A stretch of 64,000 bases of DNA, from positions 1,294,834 through 1,358,833 of the forward strand of contig NW_006917101.1 in assembly GCF_000516985.1 (NCBI RefSeq), written 5' to 3'. The notes under the pieces were generated by a model. It was given only the letters and a program-made list of their open reading frames with translations. It was not told the DNA's origin and searched no databases. This DNA is from Pestalotiopsis fici W106-1. Taxonomy: Eukaryota; Ascomycota; Sordariomycetes; Amphisphaeriales; Sporocadaceae. Positions 24,018 through 35,616 of the stretch are shown piece after piece (within the stretch, counting starts at the first letter, position 1; each line of letters begins with the position of its first letter). The position numbers and the translations under genes were made by a program.

Positions 24018-25694
24018 GCTCAGTAATGATGGTTCACGTCTCTGGGGAAATGTTGCCTGGCCTAGGAATGAGAAGTTTGTGTATTGGATGATACAGAAAG
24101 AATTTCTCTGGATATCAACGTTGCGGCTGTAGTTGTGTTTGTATATTGGACCTCGGAATCAAGAACAACCGCTCTTGTGTTACGGTAGCGCCGGCAATGA
24201 CATCAACTAGCCATCAAACTTAAGAGAACCGTAGCTGGCCCACATGTCTCTAAATTCCCCATCATATCGACGCTAGGGAACAGCCTTGAGCCGAACCAGG
24301 AGATAGCGCTCTACATACTTCGTGGGCAGGCATTGGAAACGGCCTGGAGCGTCTAGTTGTCCCGAACTGGTGGGCTTTGGAAAAGGCAAAGCATTTGCGG
24401 ATGGTCGGATTGCGCCGCAAAGTAGCACTCGCTAACGTGCCAGAGACTGCAACGTCGCCTCGCATATAATCCCGCCTGTCAGATCAGATGGTGTATGTGC
24501 GTGTGTGTGTGGGTGTAGGATATACAATAATTGTCCGTTATAATAATAAACTTTGATGCGCATGAGCTCGTTAATCGGATTGAGCCCGGCACCGGTGGGC
24601 AGCGGTTTACCGAGTCTGGAAATAATGCCCGGGACGGTCGGTCCAGATGCGCGGTCGGTAGGCTGCGCCGGAACGGAGGACTTGTCGCTTCTGACACTTT
24701 TTGACCGTGCATGCATCAATTATAGGTCGATCTTCAACCTCTATCGTCAACACGATTACCGACTCGGGTTAGGCTTCATGATCAATTCATGCTTTGTGTG
24801 TCAATTCCTCTACGACCGCCCTCGATGGCAGACCGGCCAATTCACGGATATCGCATGGTGTCAGCTGCTCGTCAATGACAATGCTCACAGAGACCCCACG
24901 GGGAACACACGGAGGAATAGAAATTGCCGCTTTTCACACAGCTCACCGACTGTTGGAAAGTTCGCTGCCACCGTGTATGGATTCAATTACACATGTGATA
25001 AAGGCATAACCGACATGGGAGCATGGATACCCCATCCTAACCTATCCCTTTGCCGTGCAGGGGCCGCAATAGAAAGTTGTTTGGTACTCAGTGCTTACCA
25101 ATCACAAAAAAAAAAAAAAAGAAAAGAAAAAAAAGAGTATGGACATGAGAACTTCTCACAACTCACATCTCATCCCAACAGTGGATGTGTTCGCACGAGC
25201 GCCATGGTTGAGCACTTGTCCCTGGCTTCGACTTCGAAGACTGAACTGCTCCATCATTTGACAGAACTTGTCTGCTGCTTATCTGATTCTTGCCCGATTC
25301 CGGAGACACTGCTCTTGTATGCCAACACGGACACTCAAGATTAGCACCAGGAACAGCTTCGCTCCCCCAACGCGCTGGCGAGTCTGCCTATGGATAGTGC
25401 ATATGAAGATTCACGCAAGACCGGTCTCAGCATATCACGTCCGCCAGCAGTCAACGGTGTGATGTTCTTGACACATTGATGACTTCTGGATGCGGTGCTT
25501 GCAGCCGGTATGCGCCAGGCGTCCATAAAAGATGGGCATAGTGAGACAAAGCCGACTACGTCGCCAGTTGAACCGATGGGCAATGGCCTTGAAGGTGATG
25601 CATGTTGACATCATCGCCGGCCTAGTATTAGCAATATTCGATGTGTTTTTTTTTCTTCTTCTTTCTTTTCAGCCGACCGGACACCATGGCAAGC

Positions 25695-26213
25695 GCCGGT
25701 AAAGCACTTGGTACTCTCTCGTCTTTGACATATTGAGAACGATAGCAAGTTCGGGACCTTGTACCGAAAAAGTTTGCGACGGAGCTTTGACTTGACGATG
25801 ATGGTTTGAAGAGGTTCAAATCCTCGTTTGTTCAAAAGCCACTCTCAATTTATCGTCGACATGGCGGTAAACAGCATGAGCGTCGCTATCCGAGAGAGTC
25901 GTCATCCTATGCCTGGTAAGTCCTCGAGAAATGCACTTGAACTCTCAAACCACGCCGACCTTGTCATCATTACATGCGAGTGTCAGAACCATTGGGCGTA
26001 GTTTGTATGCAATAGCTCAGATTGAGCGATGCAAAGAAACCAGCAGCTCCGAGGTATATGGTCTTCGACATCGACATCGACGAGACTTGGTCAACAGCCT
26101 GCCTCGGATGCTGCGAGATGATTACTTCGGTAAGTGACGCCGGCCCGAGATGACTCGATGTTCACACCACCAGACAGATATGTGCTGCACGAAAAGAAGG
26201 CCGCGTTCCGGTA
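25695..26213 (+). CDS. Candidate small spliced gene, unknown product
   Basis: Tentative. Two perfect donors (TG|GTAAGTCC at 25915 and CG|GTAAGTGA at 26130) lie 215 bp apart, with usable acceptors at 25985 and 26173. Joining them keeps one frame open from about 25810 to a TAA at 26213. It encodes a basic polypeptide ending DDYFDRYVLHEKKAAFR, in which the D codon forms across the last splice. An ideal start context (CACCATGGC at about 25683-25691) follows a long pyrimidine tract. I could not connect that start to the later frame: an in-frame TGA at about 25787 requires another intron whose sites are unclear. No family is recognised; it may be chance or a decayed gene. Confidence 0.25.
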
Positions 26214-29200
26214 ATTTTGGCGTCTCTTGATGCACTCAAGCCTTTGGAGTGTGGATATCATCTGAGTTGTTGTTGTGTCAACTTCAAATGTACATGCTAC
26301 TTTGTCGAGTTAGGATGACGGGCAAGCAGTCATGCGATACCAGACTTGACGAAAAATTTGACGACAGTCGAAAGTGCTTGTCGAGTTCGGAGAGCCGTAG
26401 GATATCGTTGGTAGATAGCAGGTATCCAGCTCGCTAGACCGGACCACGACCGAGTGCAACAGGGATGACAGCCCAGTCGCGACTCTACTAGAGCGCGTTG
26501 TCATTCTGCACTGGGCTTTATTGCTAGTATTGTATTCCGTATGCTCAGACTTCCTTGCACGACAAGATGCGCCAATGATCTTCGCGTTTGCGCCAAAACT
26601 GATAGCAGCCGGCAGTAGCTCAAGGTTGTGGAAATTGCAGCTATCTAACCGGGTGTCGGTCTCCGGCCAGTCGTGGGCTAGACGTCCGGCGACAGTTCCG
26701 AGGATGGATTGGTGATATCGCGAAAGACTAGAATTGTACACAGCGGAAAGACACGCGAAACGAAAGATGACGTCGAGTTGCAGTAGGAGAAGTATACTAT
26801 TGAAATGTAATCAGAGTAGAGATTATATTTGAAAACAAAAAAGTGATTGTAGCACGTCGTTGGCGCTTATCCGAATAATTTCGTGATCTAACTGTCGCCC
26901 GCTGAGCATCTAGGCGGGTATTGTGTACTTGGTATTCGCCCTCGATCTCTGATCTGAGATTGATATCTGGGATGCGCGATTGACGATCAGATCATCGAGA
27001 ACCTCGCCGACCGATTGATGAGCGTTGGAATCTTTGAAAATCGCTCGAATTTGGACCGACAACCGAGTCTGTCATGGGGGGAGAGAAAGAGGTGGGAAAA
27101 AAAAAAAAGGTGTCGATGAAAACGGCAAGGACGAGGCTCCCTTGCAGCAATGATGGCGGGTTGTGATTGCTTAATCTAGACAAGAACAAAATAAGTAGGC
27201 ATACAAATGGCCAAGTGAGAAACACTGAATGGCTCGACAGACTGTTTGTATACTCCAATCATTCTGTCTTTCGTTCCTGGCGAATAGGCGAGGCAGCTGC
27301 CAAGATTCTACTACTGTGTAGACAAACGTTTGTTCCAAGATTAGCAAAGCCCTCATCACTTTTAGTAAAGAATTATTAGCACTGCTATAGCGGAATGGAA
27401 TTCATGTCCACTTCGGCCCGTCGGATTCCACACAATCTTGACCGCCATCACCACAGCTATCAGGCTCAATCAGTTGATACGAGATTCATAGACTCTGGCC
27501 CCATGTGGTATGATTGATCGGTAGCATGGGCTCTTCCAGGACGAGAGTCCACAGCTTATCCGGAGATCAACCCCAGACAGAGAAGCAGCGCAATCTCGCC
27601 AAAATTCAGGGATATGTACGTACCGTACGTAATCCTTCTTGGAGTCACAGTAACCACGCAACGAGCCACGAGCGTCTGCCAGCTGCCAGGAGAAGGAACA
27701 CAAAAAAAGCGCTCAGAAGTCAAGCTAATCGGTGACGGGTCCTGACATTCAAGGGATGAACAACAACCACGATCTTGCACGGTTCGCTCTTTTGTCTGTT
27801 CAGGTCAACCTAGGCATGGAGTCGTATCCACCGTCGTGGCCAGGCTCAACAGAACCACAAAAAAGGCTTCAATATTGCCGATAACCTGCCTTGCTCGCTC
27901 TGGCTTGCCTGGGATCAGACAGACAATCAGTGGACAATTGACGTCGATGCTTGATTGAGGAGACACCAGCCAAACATCTACGTATATGCCTTTGGGAAAA
28001 CCAGACAAACCGAATCTGATTGTTCGAGGGCATGGCATAAACGATATGTTTACTAAGCCTGGCCCAATTGGAGCTGGATATGAGTCCTCACAAGCCAAGA
28101 AGATTGATTACTACTACAAATTCGCTGAGCAATCGAGCTCTGCTATGTGCAGCACTGGATCGCTGCCCTAACAGGTCTGACGACAGGGAAACTTTAAAGC
28201 TTTGAGCCCCCAACTCCACTACATCCGCAAGTGCCACAATGCACTAAAAATTCAGCCATGGGGATCGTCTTATCTTCCTCTCACCAGGATTCGTCCTTTT
28301 GCAAGATCAGACGAATTTTCAACAGCAAGATAACAGCACTGATTGTTTTCACCCTTTACTAGAATGCAGGTCGGTAAGCCTACTATGGAGATGTAGACGT
28401 AGTATTGAAATACCAAGTTGTCAGGGCGGCCATAGCCTCGTTGCATGAACAGACAAAAGCCCCAATCACGGGAAATTCGTCGGGAATACGTCGCCAGCAT
28501 GTCATCGACGTTTTTGCAGAAATTGACACCCGGCAACAACCCAGCACAGCACCCGCGCATCTGGTCAGCCGGCGCACTGCGCAGTGACAGCCGTTATTGG
28601 ACAGTTGTGGCAGTCCAGTGGCCGAGCTATTGCTTCTTCCAGACATTGGGACGAGTAAACTAGTGGCGCCGCAATTTCCCAATGCCCTCCCCCCAGTCCA
28701 GTCAACATGCATCCTGTCAGTGTCCGTCCATCCAATTGTGCTGTACTATGTATGTGCATGGGTTCTTGGTCCCGAATCCTTGCCGCGGTACCTGGCATTA
28801 GGGCGTCCTCCTTCAGCCCCTTGCCAACGAAAGATGAACGAACAAACGAACGAACGCCCCCGAGCGCCATGGTGATAGTGATAGCAGTAGATAGTAAGTC
28901 ATTATGGCGGATTGAGGTTCTGGTAACCGCTATTAAACTAGAGAGCGCTTGCGGCACTACCAATCTCTAGCTATTTCAGATGATTGCACATGCTATCACT
29001 ATGCCAAGGAAGCGAACTCGAAGACATGGATGTTCATCACGCCGCGCCGTTGCCCTTGCCCCTTTCCGGCTCTCTCCCACCGAGTCTCGATTTTCTAGTC
29101 TTGGTTGGCAAGTTGTGATGTCCACTCACACAACAAACATGACTGCACAGCCAAGCAGTAGAAAGGAACCTCTTTGCGAAGCCCCCCCTATCTGTGGACG

Positions 29201-29465
29201 TACGTACATCAGTAGCGTAATGAGCAGCCTGCAGCTGGCCAGCTGGCACAGATCAGCGCCCCAAAAGAGGAGACCCAAAAAGACCGCTGCGCCAAGATTC
29301 TCTGGGACCTGCATGAGGCCGGGTTACCTGCGAGGCGAAATAACGTGGACGAAAAAATAGAACGAGGGGAGGGGGGGACCCAGAACGGTTGTTGATGACC
29401 CATTGGGGAGGACCCAGTATTGAATGGGCCCTGCCCAGGTGCGCGCTATCCCATCTCCTAGTTTG

Positions 29466-29474
29466 TATATAAAT
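29466..29474 (+). promoter_or_regulatory. TATA box of GPI wall protein gene
   Basis: TATATAAAT lies about 175 bp upstream of the start codon. A CT-rich stretch (about 29500-29530) follows at the distance expected for transcription initiation, giving a leader of about 120-145 nt. A strong TATA fits a highly expressed wall protein. Confidence 0.65.
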
Positions 29475-29647
29475 CTATTCCGTCCAAACATGGCAATCTT
29501 GTCCTCCCCTTCTCTCCTCACCCACACAGCGTTCACTACCTGACTTATCGGTCAATTACATTCGTTCCTACGCCGCACAACTAATTACTCAACCCGCAAC
29601 CTAATAACCCTCCGACTCTTCGAGTTCTTAATACCAAATCAGTCAAA

Positions 29648-30228
29648 ATGAAGTTCACCGTTGCCGCTGTCGCTGCCCTCGCCGCAGGTGCCCAGGCCTC
29701 TTACGCCGCCAGCAACGTCACCTACGTTACTGAGGTCGTCACTGCCTACACCACCTACTGCCCGGCTGCTACTGAGCTCACCTACGGCAGCAAGACCTAC
29801 ACTGTCACTGAGGTAAGAAAGCCTGCCGGCGATATATACCGCCCGTCCCGTTCCCGACGGGTAACCCAACCGAGAGTTAAAAAGTCTGAATGCTAACAAA
29901 CCCAAAATAGCCCACCACTCTGACCATCTCTGACTGCCCTTGCACCATCAGCAAGCCCGTCTACACCACCAGCAGCGTTATCTGCAGCACTTGCACTGCT
30001 CCCAGCTCTGCTCCTCTCTACCCCACCACCCAGGCCAACAGCACCATTGCCACCAGCACTGGTGTTGCTCCCACCGGTGGCTACACCACCTCCAAGGCCA
30101 CCTCCGCCAGCACCTCCCCCGCCGCTGCCTCCTCCACCGTCCCTGCCACCGCCGGTGCCGGAAAGGCCGCTGCTCTGTCCGGAGCCGCCCTTGCTGGAGC
30201 TGCTGGTCTCTTCGCCGCTCTCCTGTAA
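29648..30228 (+). CDS. Small GPI-anchored cell wall protein
   Basis: Two exons, 29648..29812 and 29911..30228, 160 aa. It has a signal peptide of about 17 residues (MKFTVAAVAALAAGAQA), a Cys-containing core, a Ser/Thr/Pro/Ala-rich stalk suited to O-glycosylation, and a hydrophobic Ala/Leu tail (AALAGAAGLFAALL) preceded by small residues, as in GPI-anchored wall proteins. The core holds the fungal wall-protein pattern AYTTYCP ... KTYTVTE ... LTISDCPCT. The 98-nt intron has donor GTAAGA, branch GCTAAC and acceptor ATAG, phase 0. Strong preference for C-ending codons (GCC, ACC) suggests high expression. Presumed structural or surface role; no enzyme motif. Confidence 0.88.
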
Positions 30229-32658
30229 TCGCCATATCGTATTTGCGTCTATCTTACGATCTTCTTTGTCGATAATACCTAATGGACGGGAAGCAGTATG
30301 GATGTTATGAAGGAGTATGGTGATTAGACTGGGTGGTCATTTTTTTAGGCACTCTGGTATTCTGCATTGCACCATTGGAGTCACTGGGCCCAGCGATGTC
30401 GGATTTCATTCTTGTAATTTCTTGTCTCGGTGTTTGGACAAACGATACCATCAATCTCAACCCACGGAAGGGTTCACAGTTGCTTGTGCGGTCCGAAGGT
30501 TATGGAATAGGGCCAAGAAGAGGAGGCCGTCCTCGGTCATGCTTGGAAAGACCAACGACTACTTTTTTGACAAGAATCAAATCACCTATTCCGCCTTCTC
30601 AAGTCATATCCGTCTCTTACACCCAAGAGCTTGCATGTTACCCATAATGTGCTTGCCCCTTCGATTTTGGCCTGGGTACCAAAGTATCAAGGGCAAGTGA
30701 ATTTCGACAATCCTTAGGAAGCCTTTTACTTGAGTCTACTATGCCCGCTGGATGTTTTATTGGTCTGTGGTCAAGTTCAAACCAATGTTGCTTGTGTACA
30801 TAGCAAACATGGAACAAAGATCAAGTTTTGGTCCGGCACAATAGCCACCGGTTCCCTCCTCAACTCGCCAATCGTAAAATGTGATGTCATTGAGTCCACC
30901 TATGTGTGGGCACTGTATATATGAGGCGAGAGAGAGACGCAGCAGGCAGCTGCATGTCTTTGTGTGATGTAAGACAAAAAGGGCCTGCTCCAAACAGCAA
31001 TCATTCGTAGTGGCAATTGTGTTCTTCGCCTTAATAATGCAAGCAAACATAACATACATTGGGCTCACTGCCTCAACGATGCCGCCCATTAGGCACCTAA
31101 GAGACTAGCATCACTCCAAAGGTGGGCTGTGAAAAAAAGTGTGATCGTGCTTGTGTAGACAGACATTACCTCGCCTCATCAAGGAAAGAGGGGGGAGCGT
31201 ATATCAGTACTCTAATTATAGATGATATGTCTCACGAGAACCTGAGGAGACGTAACCAAAATTACATGATTCGAGAAACAAACACCTGGATTCTAGAAAG
31301 ATCCTCCAAGATTGCCGGTTTAGCACGTTTCCTCGGTTCCATAAAGTTTGGTCTCTCCCGTGCCGTGAAACATGGTCGCAAGCCAGCCGGCGGAGAAACG
31401 ATCGGCAAAGAGGTAAACGAATGATTTGTCTCGGGAGCCAATATGTTGCACTACTATTTCTTGAAACAAACCATCAAGCCGCGTCAAAATCAGTTTTCCG
31501 TATGCTGGGCTGCTGGGGGGGCTGTTATGACGCTTTTTTTTTTTTCCTTCCTACCTTATTTGTTGGCAGTGCAAGAGACGGGCCTCCACCAGACCATTTG
31601 CAGATTGAATCGAGGGTTGACCGTGAATGGAGGATCGCGCGTGAGAAGAAAGAGAGATGGGAGGGAGGGAGGGAGGGAGGAAACAAAACGCCACCAAATC
31701 TCGCACTACTGCAGGTACCAAGGGAGGGAAGCAGATGCGCTGACGCAACCATGGATTGGATTGGGGGCTGCGGGCTGCGGCGTGTGGCCTGTCAAACAAC
31801 CTGCCTTGCCTGCTGCAGGTGCCCTTACGTCTCCCTCCCTTACGTGCTGGCGTATGCAAGTGCATCGCCCCCAGCCAGCCAACCCAGCAGTATTGCATGA
31901 CTCGGATGTCGGTCGCTTTTTTCATGGTTGGGCAATTCTCATTAGACTGAGGCTACAGCGGCAAGAACACAGGCAAGTAAAAACACAACAACGAGGGATT
32001 TTAGACATTGATGGGCGATTTAGTATTATCTATCGATAATCATACTGCCTTGTTTTGTATGGTCGAAAGCAGTCCTTGTGAATGGTACTGTGATGCACAG
32101 CGAGCTGCTTAATGCTAGCTGTCGGAAATATGCAACAAGTGCATTCATGTGCAACGCAGCGCCACACTATATTATACTAATACATCACGAATTTATACCT
32201 CGGTGCGTCACCAATATTACGCGTACATGAGTCAGATGATTCGTCTTATTCTTTGGCCACATGGCATTATTTGTACCCTTCTCAGTGGAGTTTCTCTGCA
32301 TACTATGTATACATTAAGGCATTCTTATGCATGGGTAGGCACTTGGTAGCATATTTATGATAGCAGGTCTTTAGGAGCTAGCACGATATACTGCGAGTAG
32401 TCATCTGTATAATGAATCCCATTCATATCGAATAGCTTCAAGGTCTACACGAATTTTTCTTTTCATCAACATGCACTTGTAACCATTGTACTTGAAGAGT
32501 AAGCCGTACATTAGATTCTCAGATCTCTCAATGATACCATCCGGAACCGACCCAGATGTCCTCTCATCCTGGGCCGGACAAGTGAATGAACTTTTCAGGT
32601 TTCTCCCGGTCCAAACTCCGCATGCATGGTTTTCCCCTCATCAGGACCTATTATCATT
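30229..32658. other. Intergenic region, 2.4 kb
   Basis: No supported gene. Open frames around 31.4-32.0 kb overlap a poly-T tract (about 31533-31545) and a GGGA tetranucleotide repeat (about 31655-31681) and look spurious. The 3' UTRs of the converging flanking genes must lie at its ends. Confidence 0.55.
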
Positions 32659-33725
32659 TTATGCTGCGGGGAAAGACGAGTCATCGTCACGCGTGCAGCC
32701 CGACTTTGCTGTAATCTCGGTCGGGCACTGCACCTGCTCAAAGGTGACGCCGGGGTTGTCGGCGCCCTCGAACCAGTCGAACCGGAACTGGCAGCCGGCA
32801 ACGAGGCTGGAGGGCATCGAGTCGCAGTCGGACCGGGAGCTGACACCTCCGTACTGGGCTCCGGGGAGAGCGGATCCAAATTCCGAGGTACATCCGTCAA
32901 AGATGCCACTGGATTGCCTTTTTGTCAGCGTTTGTCCTCTTTTTCTTTTCCTTGCCGTCAATACATGAAGATGCTAGTACTTACACTCCACCGCCGGGAA
33001 TCAAGATATCAAACTGATTGGAGCCGAGGTCACCACCCGTGTTGGTTGACTGCACAATCATCGTCTTGCCAGAGACGGCACCAGAAGTAAAGGTAAGCCT
33101 GGTGTCAAGTTAGCCCAAATAGTCTCCTCGTAATCCCCACGGCCATTTGTAGGCAGAAAAATCAAAACTCACTTGTAGCAAGCACAGCACCAGGTCGACT
33201 CGGAACCTCCGCTTATGGCCGTGGCCGCGAAGCCATACGCCAACGTGTCGCTGACGGCCCAGGGAGAGTTGTCCGTGCAAGTGTAGGCGGTGCCGCCATC
33301 GCAGCCGGATTTCGCGTCCACGTCTGCAAGCACGCTATCGTTCTTGTCGCACGTGTCGACTGGGGCACTGACGGATGCTTTGCCGGACCACTAGATATTT
33401 ATTTATACGTCTTAGTTTCTTTCCTGTGAAGGGGGGTGAAAAACCTCAATCACACCCGAGGGAAGAGAACATGAAGAGAACATGAAGAGATGAGGTTGTC
33501 AAGGGTCTCCTTTCATGGCCACAACAACCACCATGGTAGTATCAGGCATTAGAAGGTTGGTAAATTCCAACAATATGGAATTATACAATGACTTGTTTGA
33601 CATACCGCACAGCTGGGTTTGCAACAATCCCAGTACCTCGTCGTCGTGCCAGTGCCACTTGCAGCATTCACTGCCGCAAAGAGGGTCGACGAGGCGAACA
33701 AGCTGAGAATGTGTGAAGAGTGCAT
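32659..33725 (-). pseudogene. GH45 endoglucanase, frameshifted
   Basis: Four exons, complement(32659..32908, 32984..33098, 33173..33390, 33606..33725). GH45 enzymes cut beta-1,4-glucan by inversion. The signal peptide (MHSSHILSLF start) is followed directly by the GH45 opening TTRYWDCCKPSC, which holds the catalytic base Asp. Later come YTCTDNSPW and STWCCACYK, then [10 protein letters not shown] with the catalytic acid Asp. No CBM or linker follows; the protein ends DDDSSFPAA. Exons sum to 703 nt, one base too many: at 32998-33003 the coding strand reads TTGAATTCCC where the conserved DILIPGGG requires one base fewer. Translation would stop just inside exon 4, losing the acid Asp. All splice sites are otherwise intact, so this is either a recent mutation or a sequencing error. 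An intact gene would give about 233 aa. Confidence 0.85.
33462..33489. repeat. 11-bp tandem repeat in GH45 intron 1
   Basis: GAAGAGAACAT is repeated twice plus a partial third copy. It lies inside the 215-nt first intron, the longest in that gene. Confidence 0.7.
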
Positions 33726-35585
33726 TTCGAACCAAGATACACTGTAATGGCAAAATTTAGTCTTTGAGGAGCCTAATTTACTGGTAATCACGGTGAAGAG
33801 GGATGCTGTATATCCTCAGTGCCGGGATGGAGTGTTCCCATGGGGCTTCTTATAATTCTGGATGTATCCGCATAATTCATTCAGGGCCCACCATAGGAGC
33901 GATCGTCATTGACTCAACCTTGGATTTTTGTTTCTTCCTCCTTTAGGAAATCGGGTTTTCCAAAGCATTGTTGCTCTTGTGGTCAGTGTTTCCCGTGTCC
34001 GTCGTTTCGGAAAGCTTGAAGGTGGGTGGGCGGGCCAGAGAACAGTGACCTTGGAACCTCCAACCGCCCCAAAAAAATCCCAACGGCGGTCAGCCTCCGA
34101 GAATGCCGGAACGGGGCCCCTGCCCGACTTTCCCCTTGGCTCCGAGCAGTGACCTTGGGAGACACAAGGAGTCTAGTTCCAACAAGAACCATCGGTCATC
34201 CATTCCACATATCCGGGTCACGCAAGCCGCCATCCCGGTTGATGCAATGGCGCATATCCTGGGCAAGCTGTGCCGAGAAGGACTGTTCCAGGTAAATCGC
34301 GGCGCTTTTCAACCAGGGATTTTTGTGGCACTCAATCATCGAAGGGCGAAACTACCAAGTACAGGAGGTTGATTATGCTACTTGGATTCTTGTCTAGGTA
34401 CCGAATAGGAAATAACAAAGGCCATTCTGGGCCACATTACGGGCCGGCGCATTTGAGCATAGCAGTACAGTTGCTCCAGGAGAGCCATGAGAAACCAGGA
34501 TGACCCCGGCAAGGATAATCAACGGACTCTTTGCTGTTCCATGAGCTATTATAGAGCCAACTTATACTGATCCAAGGAATGGATGAGTTAAATAGTTCAA
34601 GTTTCGGATATGGCCAAATCTGACGTAAAAATAACTTGTCAGTATGTCGACCCAGATCAACGAGCGCCCGTCATAATCGCAAGGCGAACGGACAGCATAT
34701 GTTAATCAAACAGAGTTTCTTCTACGCCATAGAAATCGCTAGAAAGCCCAAAAGCCATGATCATTCGACATGTGCGATCGGGAAGTGCGTTGGGATACTT
34801 GTGCGCAATTTTAGTCACTATTATTCCTTTCCCATCTCATTTCCCACATGCACCATCGCATTCACTGTCACGTTTTGCCGTGCGAATACTATCAGAGCCA
34901 ATAGCGAGAAGAGGAGTTTCTCCGAGGATGTCACATTACAGGAAGACCAATAAATGCGGCCCACTAGGCACGACATTCTATTGAAGCTATATTGTAGTGT
35001 TGATGTTTTCAAGCTCTACACAGTAAATTGAAGATACTCCTCAAGCAATATGCATCATGTTCTACTCAAACTTTCGGGAGCGGGCAATTCATGATGAACC
35101 CAACTTATGGCTGTAATTCATCAGGATCGTGACTGAATGGTGACGCCTTGCTAAGACCAGTATTGCAGCACAGAACCATGGATTGAAAATGGTCTATATC
35201 TATCAAAGTACATATTTGAGGAGATCGACCTGTCTATGAACGATCTGCATTAGGTATCGACGCCACACTCTACCCAGTTGAATGCCAAAACGCTGAATGC
35301 TACCAACATCGGACAAATGGAGAGAAGTGAAAGCAAAGACTTGTTTACCCCCGGCTGCTCGACAGCAGAAACCCCCTCCTCGTCCTTTCTGCCACATCCT
35401 CACGCTTGTACTGGGCGGTTTGTTCCTGCCACTACTTTTCCCTCTCTTCCTCCTCTCTCCGAGTACTTCAAGCCTGTTGGTCCCAGTGTCTGGTCAGCTG
35501 AATTGGCTGTGTTGTGGGCGGCTAAAAGAGGTTAGCCTTTATAACAGAGGGACCAAGAAATTTGTAGGAGAAAAAGGAGAAGAAG

Positions 35586-35616
<31 letters not shown>

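Larger units (their letters stand above)
24018..29647. other. 5.6-kb gene-poor region
   Basis: No recognised gene lies here, apart from the tentative small spliced gene at about 25.7-26.2 kb listed separately. One long open frame (24553-25344, plus strand, about 260 codons) has no known domain and runs through a poly-A/Lys tract; I do not accept it as a gene. A GT-rich repeat occurs at about 24490-24510 and A/T homopolymers at 25108-25133 and 25645-25670. The right end (about 28.6-29.6 kb) is the promoter of the GPI wall protein gene. Confidence 0.55.

Noticed and set aside
23233..24132. 299-codon plus-strand open frame
   Set aside because: It is antisense to the quinone reductase and arises from that gene's GC-rich third positions.
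25811..25830. tRNA T-arm-like sequence (GAGGTTCAAATCCTC)
   Set aside because: No matching acceptor, D or anticodon arms can be folded around it on either strand.
31421..32039. Overlapping 159- and 198-codon plus-strand frames
   Set aside because: They overlap each other in different frames, run through poly-T and GGGA repeats, and show no domain.
32626..33090. 154-codon plus-strand open frame
   Set aside because: It is a shadow of the GH45 gene on the other strand.
34257..34380. Small exon-like frame with a GTAAAT donor (MAHILGKLCREGLFQ)
   Set aside because: Only one weak donor, no acceptor-linked second exon and no family match.
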